Shown here: one piece after another, positions 46,737 to 55,339 of the stretch
How the letters are laid out: the number at the start of each line of letters is the position of its first letter
Position numbering within the stretch: the stretch's first letter is position 1
Assembly (NCBI GenBank): GCA_964472855.1
Contig: CAYYMJ010000002.1
Coordinates: 1 to 64,000, forward strand
Direction of reading: 5' to 3'
From: Tranquillimonas sp964472855
GTDB lineage: Bacteria; Pseudomonadota; Alphaproteobacteria; Rhodobacterales; Rhodobacteraceae
Length of the DNA: 64,000 bases
Made by a program: the position numbers and the translations under genes
Notes under the pieces: model-generated
Database searches by the model: none
What the model was told of the DNA's origin: nothing
Seen by the model: the letters and a program-made list of their open reading frames with translations, nothing else

Positions 46737-47129
46737 ATGCCACATATCCACATCGACCACTCGCCCAACGCCGCCGACCGCGTCGACATGGCCAGCCTGT
46801 GCCAGGCGCTGGCCGAGGCCGCGGTGGCCACCGGCATCTTCCCGCGCGCCGGCATCCGCGTGCGCGCGGTGCCGGCTGCCACCGTCTGGATGGCCGACGG
46901 CAACCCCGATCACGCCTATGCCGACATCACCATCCGCATCGGCGCCGGCCGCAGCGCCGCCACAAGGTCGGCAGCCACCGATGCCATATTCGAAGCCGCC
47001 CGCGCCCATTGCGCCCGGGCCCTGGCCAGCGGCAGTTTCATGCTCAGCTGCGAAATGCGCGAAATCGACCCCGCCCTCAGCCGCAAGACCAGCTCGATCC
47101 GCGACCACCTGCCGCCCGGGATGCACTGA
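46737..47129 (+). CDS. 5-carboxymethyl-2-hydroxymuconate isomerase (CHMI) family protein
   Basis: A 130-residue tautomerase-fold protein. It begins MPHIHIDHSPN, so the mature N-terminus would be proline, the catalytic residue of this superfamily. VRAVPAATVWMADGNPDHAYADITIRI matches CHMI/HpcD, which isomerises an intermediate of homoprotocatechuate breakdown. No other homoprotocatechuate genes are present, so the real substrate may differ. It starts 3 bases after the uxuA stop and ends just before a dispersed palindromic repeat. Confidence 0.82.
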   Translation: MPHIHIDHSPNAADRVDMASLCQALAEAAVATGIFPRAGIRVRAVPAATVWMADGNPDHAYADITIRIGAGRSAATRSAATDAIFEAARAHCARALASGSFMLSCEMREIDPALSRKTSSIRDHLPPGMH

Positions 47130-47149
47130 AACGTCGCGCGGCAACCCCC

Positions 47150-47200
47150 GATCGCCCAACGCGGCCTGAAATCATGGACCTCAACGCGCCAGAGGATCGA
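47150..47200. repeat. Dispersed palindromic repeat, copy 2 (degenerate)
   Basis: GATCGCCCAACGCGGCCTGA, then AATCATGGACCTCAACGCG, matches the left half and centre of the repeat family well. The right arm is degenerate. It lies between the convergent CHMI-family and serS genes. Confidence 0.6.
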
Positions 47201-47232
47201 CTCTGACGTTTCGAGCCACCAGTATTTTCACG

Positions 47233-47394
47233 ATGCATCAACTTATCAAAACATTTGAACGATTCACGATCAATGTCTTCGCCCAGCGGCGGGGTTCGAA
47301 TGTTTCGGTCGATCCACCAGGCAATGCCCATCGGATCGCGTTGAACGGCGAAACGCTGCTAGGCTTCACTGTTCCGCAAATACTTCGGGGGTGA
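47233..47394 (+). CDS. Possible 53-residue protein (unrecognised)
   Basis: In the 333 bases between the CHMI-family gene and serS, a frame from an ATG at 47233 encodes MHQLIKTFERFTINVFAQRR and later RIALNGETLLGFTVPQIL. The segment has visibly lower GC than its surroundings and no clear ribosome-binding site. The 3' end runs into the REP-like element. It may be a small gene, a fragment of transferred DNA, or chance. Confidence 0.2.
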   Translation: MHQLIKTFERFTINVFAQRRGSNVSVDPPGNAHRIALNGETLLGFTVPQILRG

Positions 47395-47440
47395 ATGCGC
47401 CAGCGGCGCAGAGGGGGCAGAGCCCCCTCACCAGCGCGGC
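47372..47440 (-). repeat. REP-like intergenic element, copy 4 (inverted), with hairpin
   Basis: On the minus strand the hairpin GAGGGGGC-TCT-GCCCCCTC (47411-47429) is followed by CCCCCGAAGTATTTGCGGAA and CAGTGAAG. It lies 23 bases past the serS stop and may serve as its terminator. Confidence 0.6.
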
Positions 47441-47462
47441 GTCGCCAGACGGCGCAACAGGC

Positions 47463-48749
47463 TCAAACCAGCACCCCGTCGGGCGTGATCCGGCTTTTCC
47501 CGCCCAGATACACCACCAGCGCCTGCGGCAGAACCACCCCGCCATCGGCGGTCTGGCCGTTTTCCAGCACCGCAATCAGCGCCCGGCCCACCGCCAGCCC
47601 CGATCCGTTCAGGGTGTGCACATATTCCGGCTTGCCGCCACCATCGCGGAACCGCGCGTTCATGCGCCGGGCCTGAAACGCCATGCAGTTGGAAACCGAG
47701 CTGATTTCGCGAAACTTCTGCTGCCCCGGCAGCCAGACCTCGATGTCAAAGGTCTTGGTGGCGCCAAAGCCGGTGTCGCCGGAACACAGCACCACGGTGC
47801 GATAGGCAAGGCCCAGCCGTTCCAGAACGGTTTCGGCGCAGCGCAACATGCGCGCATGTTCGGCCTCTGATTCCTCCGGCCGGGTGATCGACACCATCTC
47901 GACCTTTTCGAACTGGTGCTGGCGCAGCATCCCCGAGGTGTCCTTGCCGGCGCTGCCGGCTTCCGAGCGAAAGCACTGGGTATGCGCGGTCATGCGCAGC
48001 GGCAGATCGGCGGCGTCGATGATGTCTTCGCGCAGGCTGTTGGTCAGCGTCACTTCCGCGGTCGGGATCAGCCACCAGCCATTGGTGGTCTGATAGCTGT
48101 CCTCGGCGAATTTCGGCAACTGGTTGGTGCCCACCATCGCCTCTTCGCGCACCAGCACCGGCGTGATGGTTTCGGTCAGGCCATGTTCGGTCGTGTGCAG
48201 GTCCAGCATGAACTGCGCCAGCCCCCGGTGCAGCCGCGCCATGGCGCCCCGCAGCACCACGAAACGGCTGCCCGACAGCTTGGCGGCGGTGGCAAAGTCA
48301 AGCCCGCGGGCCGCCGGCAGGTCGAAATGCTCTTTCGGGTCAAAGTCGAGCACCGGCGGCGTGCCCCAGCGGTGCAGTTCGCGGTTGTCGTCCTCGTCGG
48401 CGCCGTCGGGCACGCTGTCTTGCATGATGTTGGGCAGGCCAAGCAACAGCGCGGTCAGCCGGGCATCTTCGCCGCGGGCCGCGTCTTCCTGGGCCGTGAT
48501 CTCGGATTTCTTGGCGGCCACCAGCGCGCGCAGCCGCGCGAATTCGGCCTCGTCGCCACTGGCCCGGGCGGCGCCCACCTGTTTCGAGGCCGCATTCTGC
48601 TCGGCTTTCGCGGTTTCGGCGGCGTGGATGGCGGCGCGGCGGGCAGCGTCGAGCGCGAGGATGTCGCCCGACACACCCGACAGTCCGCGCCGGGTCATGG
48701 CGGCTTCGAAGGCGTCGGGGTTTTCGCGAATGGCGCGAATGTCATGCAT
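47463..48749 (-). CDS. serS: Seryl-tRNA synthetase
   Basis: A 428-residue class II synthetase that charges tRNA-Ser and supplies Ser-tRNA for selenocysteine where used. Residues about 1-105 form the tRNA-binding coiled-coil arm. The catalytic core has motif 2 in TQCFRSEAGSAGKDTSGMLRQHQFEKVE and motif 3 in GSGLAVGRALIAVLENGQ. Length and start (MHDIRAIRENPDAFEAAM) are standard. It is read convergently with the CHMI-family gene and divergently from yajC across about 296 bases. Confidence 0.96.
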   Translation of the reverse strand: MHDIRAIRENPDAFEAAMTRRGLSGVSGDILALDAARRAAIHAAETAKAEQNAASKQVGAARASGDEAEFARLRALVAAKKSEITAQEDAARGEDARLTALLLGLPNIMQDSVPDGADEDDNRELHRWGTPPVLDFDPKEHFDLPAARGLDFATAAKLSGSRFVVLRGAMARLHRGLAQFMLDLHTTEHGLTETITPVLVREEAMVGTNQLPKFAEDSYQTTNGWWLIPTAEVTLTNSLREDIIDAADLPLRMTAHTQCFRSEAGSAGKDTSGMLRQHQFEKVEMVSITRPEESEAEHARMLRCAETVLERLGLAYRTVVLCSGDTGFGATKTFDIEVWLPGQQKFREISSVSNCMAFQARRMNARFRDGGGKPEYVHTLNGSGLAVGRALIAVLENGQTADGGVVLPQALVVYLGGKSRITPDGVLV

Positions 48750-48881
48750 CGGTTTGTCCTCGGAACCATGGATAATGCGAGCGACGCTTTAGCCCATCGT
48801 CGGCGCGGTGTGTAGCCAAAAGGAAAGCCCACGCATGCCGTGCGGGCTTGGGTGCATGGGTTGGCGCCGCCCGGTGGGCGG

Positions 48882-48924
48882 CGCGGTGCCTCCGGCGGGG
48901 ATATTTTTACCAGGATGATGGCAG
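48882..48924 (+). repeat. REP-like intergenic element, copy 5
   Basis: GTGCCTCCGGCGGGGATATT followed by TTTACCAGGATGATGG, the closest match to the consensus tail. It lies in the 296-base divergent region between serS and yajC. The rest of that region shows no gene. Confidence 0.6.
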
Positions 48925-49045
48925 TTTCCGGCAGGGAAAGGTGCCGTGGGTGGCCGGGGTTGCTTGCCATTGCCGGGGGGCAAATATAGGGTCCGCCGCG
49001 AAACGGATGCGGCCATGTCCCGCGCCCAGAAAAAGAGGCTTATCC

Positions 49046-49366
49046 ATGCTTGTTACTCCAGCTTTTGCGCAGACCGCCGGTGGCGTAGGCGCCTTCGGAA
49101 GCTTTGTTCCGCTGATCCTGATTTTCGGCATCATGTATTTCCTGCTGATCCGGCCGCAGCAGAAGAAGGCCAAGGAGCATCGCAACATGGTCGATGCCCT
49201 GCGGCGCGGCGACCAGGTGGTGACCGCCGGCGGATTGATCGGCAAGGTCACCAAGGTCAAGGACGAGGGCGAGGTCGAGGTCGAGCTGGCCGACGGTGTC
49301 AAGGTGCGGGTCGTGCAGTCGACCATCAGCCAGGTTCTGAACAAGACCGAACCGGCCTCGTCCTGA
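49046..49366 (+). CDS. yajC: Preprotein translocase accessory subunit YajC
   Basis: A 106-residue inner-membrane protein. A single helix at about residues 18-38 (FGSFVPLILIFGIMYFLLIRPQQKKAKEH) is followed by the cytoplasmic domain RNMVDALRRGDQVVTAGGLIGKVTKVKDEG, the YajC hallmark. It associates with SecD and SecF. The start at 49046 was chosen because it gives the usual MLVTPAFAQ-type N-terminus. secD follows after nine bases. Confidence 0.93.
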   Translation: MLVTPAFAQTAGGVGAFGSFVPLILIFGIMYFLLIRPQQKKAKEHRNMVDALRRGDQVVTAGGLIGKVTKVKDEGEVEVELADGVKVRVVQSTISQVLNKTEPASS

Positions 49367-49375
49367 GGGCGCAAC

Positions 49376-51037
49376 ATGCTTCAGATCAGTCTGTGGAACC
49401 GGGTGCTTATCTGGGCCGTGCTGGCCCTTGGCCTGGTCTATGCCCTGCCCAATGCCTTTTACGGCCGGGTCGAGGGCCATAATGATGCGCTGAAGGCGGT
49501 CGAGGTATCGGGCAGCACGCCCGCGCGCCAGAGCGCCATCGACGCCTGGCCCGACTGGCTGCCGTCAGGGCTGGTCAACCTTGGCCTTGACCTGCGCGGC
49601 GGTGCGCATCTGCTGGCCGAGGTGAAGACGGCCGATGTTTATGCCAGCCGGATGGATGGCTATTGGCCCGAGGTGCGTGATGCGCTGCGGGCCGAGCGGG
49701 CGACGATTGGCACCGTGCGGCGCCAGGATGGCGACCCGACCCAGTTGATCGTGCGCATTTCGAAGGCGGAAGCGATCGACGCGGCCATGGCGGCGGTGCG
49801 GGCGCTGGCGCGGCCTGTCGTGTCGCTGTCGGGTGTCGGGTCGACCGACATCGAGGTGACAGCGAGCGGGGCCGACCTGATCGTGCAGTTGTCCGACGCG
49901 GAAAAGCTGGCCACCGATGACCGCACCGTGCGCCAGAGCCTTGAGATCATCCGCCGGCGGGTTGACGAGGTTGGCACCCGCGAGCCGACCATCCAGCGCC
50001 AGGGGTCGGACCGGATCTTGATTCAGGTGCCGGGGGTCGGGTCGGCGGCCGAGCTGAAGCAGATCATCGGCACGACGGCCAAGCTGACCTTTCACCCGGT
50101 GGTGGGGCGCGGGTCGAACCCCGACGCGGCGCCGGGCACCGGCAACCTTCTGTTCCCGTCGCTGGACGAGCCGGATGTCTATTACGTCGTCGAGCGGACG
50201 CCGGTCGTGACCGGCGAAGAGCTTGTCGATGCCCAGCCGTCCTTTGACCAGAACGGCCGCCCGGCGGTCAGCTTTCGCTTCAACCCGTCGGGGGGGCGCA
50301 AGTTCGGCGACTACACGGCCGAAAACATCGGCTCGCCCTTTGCGATCGTGCTGGACAGCGAGGTGATTTCCGCCCCGGTCATTCAGGCGCATATTGGCGG
50401 GGGCTCGGGGATCATCACCGGCAGCTTCACGGTCGAGCAATCGACCCAGCTGGCGATCTTGCTGCGGGCCGGTGCCCTGCCGGCCGAGCTGACGTTCCTG
50501 GAAGAGCGCACCATCGGCCCCGAACTGGGCCGCGATTCGATCGAGGCGGGCAAGCTGGCCTGCCTGGTGGCCTTTGTGGCCGTGCTGCTGTTCATGGGGC
50601 TGAGCTATGGTCTGTTCGGGATCTTTGCCAACATCGCCCTCGTCTTGAACGTCGCGATGCTTTTCGGGCTGCTCAGCGTCCTTGGCGCGACGCTGACCCT
50701 GCCGGGCATTGCCGGGATCGTGCTGACCATCGGCATGGCGGTGGACGCCAACGTTCTGGTATTCGAACGTATCCGGGAAGAGCTGCGCACCGCGCGCGGC
50801 CCGGCCCGGGCGATCGAGCTGGGGTATAGCCGCGCCCTGTCGGCGATCATCGACGCCAACCTGACCACGTTCATCATTGCGGTGATCCTGTTCGTCCTGG
50901 GCTCGGGGCCGGTGCGCGGCTTTTCCGTGACACTTGGTCTTGGCATCGTGACATCGGTGTTTACGGCCATCTTCGTGACCCGGCTGTTGATCGTGATGTG
51001 GTTCTCGCGCCGCCGTCCCAAGAGTATCGAGGTCTGA
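49376..51037 (+). CDS. secD: Protein translocase subunit SecD
   Basis: A 553-residue SecD that uses the proton gradient to drive late steps of Sec export. The N-terminal helix (VLIWAVLALGLVYALPNAFYG) leads to GLDLRGGAHLLAEV, the first conserved motif. A large periplasmic domain follows, then five helices including IVLTIGMAVDANVLVFERIREEL with the conserved aspartate. Length falls in the normal alphaproteobacterial range. secF starts after a single base. Confidence 0.96.
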   Translation: MLQISLWNRVLIWAVLALGLVYALPNAFYGRVEGHNDALKAVEVSGSTPARQSAIDAWPDWLPSGLVNLGLDLRGGAHLLAEVKTADVYASRMDGYWPEVRDALRAERATIGTVRRQDGDPTQLIVRISKAEAIDAAMAAVRALARPVVSLSGVGSTDIEVTASGADLIVQLSDAEKLATDDRTVRQSLEIIRRRVDEVGTREPTIQRQGSDRILIQVPGVGSAAELKQIIGTTAKLTFHPVVGRGSNPDAAPGTGNLLFPSLDEPDVYYVVERTPVVTGEELVDAQPSFDQNGRPAVSFRFNPSGGRKFGDYTAENIGSPFAIVLDSEVISAPVIQAHIGGGSGIITGSFTVEQSTQLAILLRAGALPAELTFLEERTIGPELGRDSIEAGKLACLVAFVAVLLFMGLSYGLFGIFANIALVLNVAMLFGLLSVLGATLTLPGIAGIVLTIGMAVDANVLVFERIREELRTARGPARAIELGYSRALSAIIDANLTTFIIAVILFVLGSGPVRGFSVTLGLGIVTSVFTAIFVTRLLIVMWFSRRRPKSIEV

Positions 51038-51038
51038 C

Positions 51039-52007
51039 ATGCGTCTGAGACTGGTTCCTGAACAGACCAATTTCAATTTCTTCCGGTATGCGCGCGAAAC
51101 GCTGGGCGCGTCGGGGGTGGCGGTGGTGTTGTCGCTGGCCGTGTGGCTGATGGTAGGGCTGAATTTCGGCATCGACTTTCGCGGCGGCACGACGATTCGC
51201 ACGCAGTCCGAACAGGTGGTCGACGTCGGCAGCTACCGCGATGCCATGGCGCCGCTGGGGCTGGGTGACGTGACCATTACCGAGGTCTTCGACCCCACCT
51301 TTGCCGCCGACCAGCATGTGGCGATGATCCGCATCCAGGCGCAGGAGAACGAAGAGAGCGTTTCGGCCCAGGTCACGCAGGACGTGCTGGCGGCGTTGCA
51401 GGCCGTTGATCCGGGGCTGAGCTTTACCTCGGTGGAATCGGTCGGGCCCAAGGTCTCGGGCGAGCTGATCCGCACCGCGATCATCGCCGTGGCGGTGTCG
51501 CTGGCGGCGATCATGTTCTATATCTGGCTGCGGTTTGAATGGCAGTTTGCGGTCGGGGCCATCGCGGCGCTGGCCCATGACGTCATACTGACCGTCGGCA
51601 TCTTCGCCGCGTTGCAGATCCGCTTTGACCTGGCGACGATTGCGGCGATCCTGACCATCATCGGCTATTCGATCAACGATACCGTGGTCATTTTCGACCG
51701 GCTGCGCGAGAACCTGATCAAGTTCAAGCAGCGGCCGCTGATCGAGGTCATGAACATCGCGGCCAACGAAACCCTCAGCCGGACGCTGATGACCTCGGTC
51801 ACCACGCTGATCGCGCTGGTGGCGCTGTTGATCCTGGGCGGCGACGTGATCCGGGGGTTTGTCTTTGCCATTACCTGGGGCGTGATCGTCGGCACCTATT
51901 CGTCGATCTATGTCGCCAAGAACGTGGTGTTGTGGATCGGCGGCGTCAAGCGTGACTGGTCCAAGCCCGATGCCAACCAGGGCAACCAGTTCTCGGGCGG
52001 AAAATAG
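51039..52007 (+). CDS. secF: Protein translocase subunit SecF
   Basis: A 322-residue SecF, partner of SecD. The conserved GIDFRGGTTIRTQ is near residue 45 and the membrane motif GYSINDTVVIFDRLRENLIKF near 205. Six helices are expected. It is one base downstream of secD and certainly in the same operon. Confidence 0.96.
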   Translation: MRLRLVPEQTNFNFFRYARETLGASGVAVVLSLAVWLMVGLNFGIDFRGGTTIRTQSEQVVDVGSYRDAMAPLGLGDVTITEVFDPTFAADQHVAMIRIQAQENEESVSAQVTQDVLAALQAVDPGLSFTSVESVGPKVSGELIRTAIIAVAVSLAAIMFYIWLRFEWQFAVGAIAALAHDVILTVGIFAALQIRFDLATIAAILTIIGYSINDTVVIFDRLRENLIKFKQRPLIEVMNIAANETLSRTLMTSVTTLIALVALLILGGDVIRGFVFAITWGVIVGTYSSIYVAKNVVLWIGGVKRDWSKPDANQGNQFSGGK

Positions 52008-52013
52008 CGACAC

Positions 52014-52757
52014 ATGCCGGGGGACATCTGGGCGGACCCCGGTTTCTGGATGATGGTGGCGGCGGCCACCATGGGCGGGCTGGTGCGCGGCTTTACCGGT
52101 TTCGGCACCGCGATGGTGTTCATTCCGGTGGCGGCGCGGGTCGTGGGCCCGGTCGAGGCGATCACCACCATGCTGGTGATGGACGCGGTCGGCCCGCTGC
52201 CGCTGGTGCGGCGTGCCATTCGCGCCGCCGACCCGCGCGAATTGCGCCTGCTGGGCCTTGGTTTGCTGGTCGGCGTGCCGACCGGCGTGGCGCTGCTGAC
52301 CAGCATATCGCCGGACAGTTTTCGCTGGGCGGTATCGGCGCTGTCGCTGGTGCTGCTGGCGCTGTTGGTGGGGGGCTTTCGCTATCGCGGGCGCCTGTCG
52401 GCGGTGGCCACCGCCGCCGTGGGGTTCGCCGGCGGATTCACGGGCGGGGCGGCCGGGCTGGCCGGGCCGCCGGTCATTCTGGCCTATATGTCCTCGTCGC
52501 GCGCCGCCGCGTCGATCCGCGCCAACATTCTGTTGTATCTGATCATGTCCGACCTGGTGTTTCTGGGCATCGTCTGGTGGCGCGACCTGCTGTCGGTCTC
52601 GGCGCTGGCGACCGGGCTGATCCTGGTGGTTCCCTATGGGTTGGCCAGCGTGGCGGGGGCGGCTATTTTCCACCCCGACCGGGGCCGGGTCTATCGGGCG
52701 GTGGCCTATGTGGTGATTGGCGGGTCGGCCATTCTGGGGTTGCCGGTCATCGGTTAG
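52014..52757 (+). CDS. TauE/SafE family permease
   Basis: A 247-residue membrane protein with about eight helices and the repeated family motif GGLVRGFTGFGTAMVFIP / GFAGGFTGGAAGLAGPPVILA. Members carry sulfite, sulfonates or related anions across the inner membrane. The gene is 6 bases after secF and ten bases before the Mth938-type gene, so it is cotranscribed with the Sec genes. The substrate is unknown. Confidence 0.88.
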   Translation: MPGDIWADPGFWMMVAAATMGGLVRGFTGFGTAMVFIPVAARVVGPVEAITTMLVMDAVGPLPLVRRAIRAADPRELRLLGLGLLVGVPTGVALLTSISPDSFRWAVSALSLVLLALLVGGFRYRGRLSAVATAAVGFAGGFTGGAAGLAGPPVILAYMSSSRAAASIRANILLYLIMSDLVFLGIVWWRDLLSVSALATGLILVVPYGLASVAGAAIFHPDRGRVYRAVAYVVIGGSAILGLPVIG

Positions 52758-52766
52758 GAGGCGGCC

Positions 52767-53120
52767 ATGCGCATGAGCGAGGTGAATTATTCGGGAAGCC
52801 TGCCGGTCGACGGCTATGGGCCCGGCTTCTTCCGCGTCGCCGGTCAGGTGCATCACGGCGCCATCGTGGTGTTGCCCGGTGGTGTCTCGGGCTGGGGCGG
52901 CTATGACGACCTTGCCGCGCTGCGTGCGGCCGCGGCGGAAATCGATCTGGTGCTGGTGGGGTCGGGGTCCGAGATTGCACCCCTGCCGCGCGCCTTTTCA
53001 CAGGCGCTCGAAGCTGCGGGGCTGGGCGCCGAGGTCATGGCCACACCCGCCGCCTGCCGGACCTATAACGTGTTGCTGGGCGAAGGCCGGCGGGTCGGCC
53101 TGGCCCTGTTGCCCGTCTGA
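52767..53120 (+). CDS. Mth938-like domain protein
   Basis: A 117-residue single-domain protein. It reads VDGYGPGFFRVAGQVHHGAIVVLPGGVSGWGG, then DLVLVGSGSEIAPLPRAF and ACRTYNVLLGEGRRVGLALLPV, the signature of the Mth938/NDUFAF3-like family (DUF498). The mitochondrial homologue NDUFAF3 assists complex I assembly; the bacterial role is not settled. Its place between secF and ccm genes is typical of alphaproteobacteria. Confidence 0.9.
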   Translation: MRMSEVNYSGSLPVDGYGPGFFRVAGQVHHGAIVVLPGGVSGWGGYDDLAALRAAAAEIDLVLVGSGSEIAPLPRAFSQALEAAGLGAEVMATPAACRTYNVLLGEGRRVGLALLPV

Positions 53121-53121
53121 A

Positions 53122-53727
53122 ATGCTGAGCGTCCGCAACCTGACCTGTTCGCGCGGCGGGCTGCCGGTGCTGGAGGGGCTGAGCCTGTCGCTGGCCGCCG
53201 GTCAGGCGCTGGTTCTGCGCGGGCCCAACGGGTCGGGCAAGACAACGCTGTTGCGCACCATTGCCGGTCTGCAACCGGCCGACGCCGGCGAGATCGTGCA
53301 TGACGAAGACACGCTGGCCTATGCCGGGCATCTGGACGGGGTCAAGGCGGTGCTGAGCGTGGCCGAGAATCTGACCTTCTGGGCCGGTCTGCATGGGCAG
53401 GGCAGTATCGCGGCGGCGGTGGCCGATTTCGACCTTGCCGGGCTGGAAGACCGCGCGGCGCAGCATCTTTCGGCCGGGCAGAGGCGGCGGCTGGGGCTGG
53501 CGCGGCTGGCGGTGACCGGGCGCCCGCTGTGGGTGCTGGACGAGCCGACGGTATCGCTCGACACCGCGTCGGTGGCCCGGTTCGCCGCTGCCGTGGGCGG
53601 GCACCTGCGCGGCGGCGGCGCGGTGCTGGTGGCCACCCATGTCGATCTGGGCTTTGACGCCGAGACGCTGGATGTCACCCGCTTTCGCGCCCGGTCGCTG
53701 CCGGCCCATTTCGGCGAGGCTTTCTGA
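53122..53727 (+). CDS. ccmA: Haem exporter ATPase CcmA
   Basis: A 201-residue ABC ATPase. Walker A is GPNGSGKTTLLRTIAGL near residue 36, the signature is HLSAGQRRRLGLARLA, and Walker B is LWVLDEPTVSLD. With CcmB and CcmC it works in system I cytochrome c maturation, releasing holo-CcmE. The start at 53122 is just after the Mth938-type stop. The ccmB start overlaps its stop by one base. Confidence 0.93.
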   Translation: MLSVRNLTCSRGGLPVLEGLSLSLAAGQALVLRGPNGSGKTTLLRTIAGLQPADAGEIVHDEDTLAYAGHLDGVKAVLSVAENLTFWAGLHGQGSIAAAVADFDLAGLEDRAAQHLSAGQRRRLGLARLAVTGRPLWVLDEPTVSLDTASVARFAAAVGGHLRGGGAVLVATHVDLGFDAETLDVTRFRARSLPAHFGEAF

Positions 53728-54383
53728 TGCGCCGCCTTTTCCTGCGCGATCTGACCCTGGCGATCCGCGCCGGCGGCGGGTTTGGCCTGTCGCTGGCGTT
53801 TTTCCTGATCGTCGCGGTGCTGGTGCCGTTCGGCGTGGGCAGCGACACCGCGTTGCTGCGCGACATTGCGCCGGGGGTGTTGTGGGTGGCGGCGCTGCTG
53901 GCCTGTCTGCTGTCGCTTGACCGTATCTTCGCGCTGGACCACGAAGACGGCTCGCTTGAACTGCTGGCCACGGCGCCCCTGCCGCTGGAGGGGGCGGTGG
54001 CGGCCAAGGCCATGGCGCACTGGGTCACCACCGGCCTGCCGCTGGCGGTTGCGGCGCCATTGCTGGGGGTGCTGCTGAACCTGGCGCCGCAGGCTTTTGG
54101 CTGGCTGTTCCTGTCGCTGATGATCGGCACCCCGGCGCTCAGCCTGATCGGGGCCTTTGGCGGCGCGCTGACGGTGGGGCTGCGCCGGGGCGGGCTGTTG
54201 TTGTCGCTGCTGGTGCTGCCGCTTTACATTCCAACGCTGATCTTCGGGGCCGAGGTGGTGCGTCGCGGCGCGGCGGCGGAACCGGTGGCGTCGGTGCTTA
54301 GCCTGCTGGCCGCCGTCACCCTTGGCAGTGCGGCAATTCTGCCCTTTGCCGCCGCCGCCGTGCTGCGGGTAAACCTAAAGTGA
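53727..54383 (+). CDS. ccmB: Haem exporter permease CcmB
   Basis: A 218-residue integral membrane protein with about six helices. The N-terminal MRRLFLRDLTLAIRAGGGFGLSLAFFLIVAVLVPFGVG and PLPLEGAVAAKAMAHWVTTGLPLAV are characteristic of CcmB. It forms the membrane part of the CcmAB complex. It overlaps ccmA by one base. Confidence 0.93.
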   Translation: MRRLFLRDLTLAIRAGGGFGLSLAFFLIVAVLVPFGVGSDTALLRDIAPGVLWVAALLACLLSLDRIFALDHEDGSLELLATAPLPLEGAVAAKAMAHWVTTGLPLAVAAPLLGVLLNLAPQAFGWLFLSLMIGTPALSLIGAFGGALTVGLRRGGLLLSLLVLPLYIPTLIFGAEVVRRGAAAEPVASVLSLLAAVTLGSAAILPFAAAAVLRVNLK

Positions 54384-54437
54384 TGCCAAGGCGCGCGCGG
54401 GTTGAGCCTGCGCCGCCCCCGGAATAGGAATGCGGTC

Positions 54438-55169
54438 ATGTCCTTGTGGGAATATGCAAATCCGACCCGTTTCATGGCGGCCACGCGGCATCTGGTGCCG
54501 GTGACGTCGGCGCTTGCCGGCATCTGCATTGTTGCCGGGCTGATCTGGGGCTTTTTCTTCACGCCCGACGATTTTCGCATGGGATCGACCGTGAAGATCA
54601 TCTATCTGCACGTTCCTTCGGCGCTGCTGGCGATCAACGCCTGGCTGATGATGCTGGTCACCTCGCTGGTCTGGCTGATCCGGCGCCACCATGTCTCGGC
54701 GCTGGCCGCCAAGGCGGCGGCGCCGGTGGGGCTGACCATGACGCTGATTGCGCTGATCACCGGCGCGATCTGGGGCCAGCCGATGTGGGGCACCTGGTGG
54801 GTCTGGGATCCGCGGCTGACCTCGTTTCTGGTGCTGTTCCTGTTCTACCTTGGCTATGTGGCGCTGTGGGCCACCATTGAAGACCCCGACACTGCCGCTG
54901 ACCTGACCAGCGTGCTGTGCCTTGTCGGCTCGGTCTTTGCGCTGTTGTCGCGGTATGCGGTGCTGTTCTGGAACCAGGGCCTGCATCAGGGCGCGTCGCT
55001 GTCGCTGGACAAGGAAGAGAATGTGGCCGACGTCTTTTATCAGCCGCTGCTGCTGTCGATGGCCGGGTTCATCCTGCTGTTCATCGCGCTGGTGCTGATC
55101 GGCACCCGAACCGAGATCAGGGCCCGCCGCCTGCATGTGCTGAATTTGCGCGCCCGGGCCGGCGCATGA
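54438..55169 (+). CDS. ccmC: Haem-handling protein CcmC
   Basis: A 243-residue membrane protein with six helices. The tryptophan-rich haem-presenting motif is WGTWWVWDPRLTS in the periplasmic loop, flanked by histidines in IYLHVPSALLA and later helices. It attaches haem to CcmE. I placed the start at 54438 (MSLWEYANPTRF), the usual CcmC N-terminus; a frame 12 codons longer is arginine-rich and unlikely. It overlaps ccmD by four bases. Confidence 0.94.
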   Translation: MSLWEYANPTRFMAATRHLVPVTSALAGICIVAGLIWGFFFTPDDFRMGSTVKIIYLHVPSALLAINAWLMMLVTSLVWLIRRHHVSALAAKAAAPVGLTMTLIALITGAIWGQPMWGTWWVWDPRLTSFLVLFLFYLGYVALWATIEDPDTAADLTSVLCLVGSVFALLSRYAVLFWNQGLHQGASLSLDKEENVADVFYQPLLLSMAGFILLFIALVLIGTRTEIRARRLHVLNLRARAGA

Positions 55170-55339
55170 CCGATCTGGGCAAATACGCGGTCGAGGTGCT
55201 GTCGGCCTATGCCGTGACACTGGCCTTGCTGGTGGTGCTGGTTCTGGGCATTGGCTTGCGGTCGCGGCGCACCCGTGCCGCGCTGGCCCGGGCCGAGGCC
55301 GCGGCCAAAGCCGCTGCCGACAGGCACGACCATGCCTAG
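55166..55339 (+). CDS. ccmD: Haem exporter protein CcmD
   Basis: A 57-residue single-helix protein. Residues 8-31 (AVEVLSAYAVTLALLVVLVLGIGL) span the membrane and are followed by a basic, alanine-rich cytoplasmic tail ending RHDHA. CcmD stabilises the CcmABC complex. It is identified by size, topology and position between ccmC and ccmG, and overlaps both neighbours. Confidence 0.88.
   Translation: MTDLGKYAVEVLSAYAVTLALLVVLVLGIGLRSRRTRAALARAEAAAKAAADRHDHA

Noticed and set aside
47285..47320. GGGGTTCGAATG resembling a tRNA T-loop
   Set aside because: No acceptor stem, D-arm or anticodon arm can be built around it.
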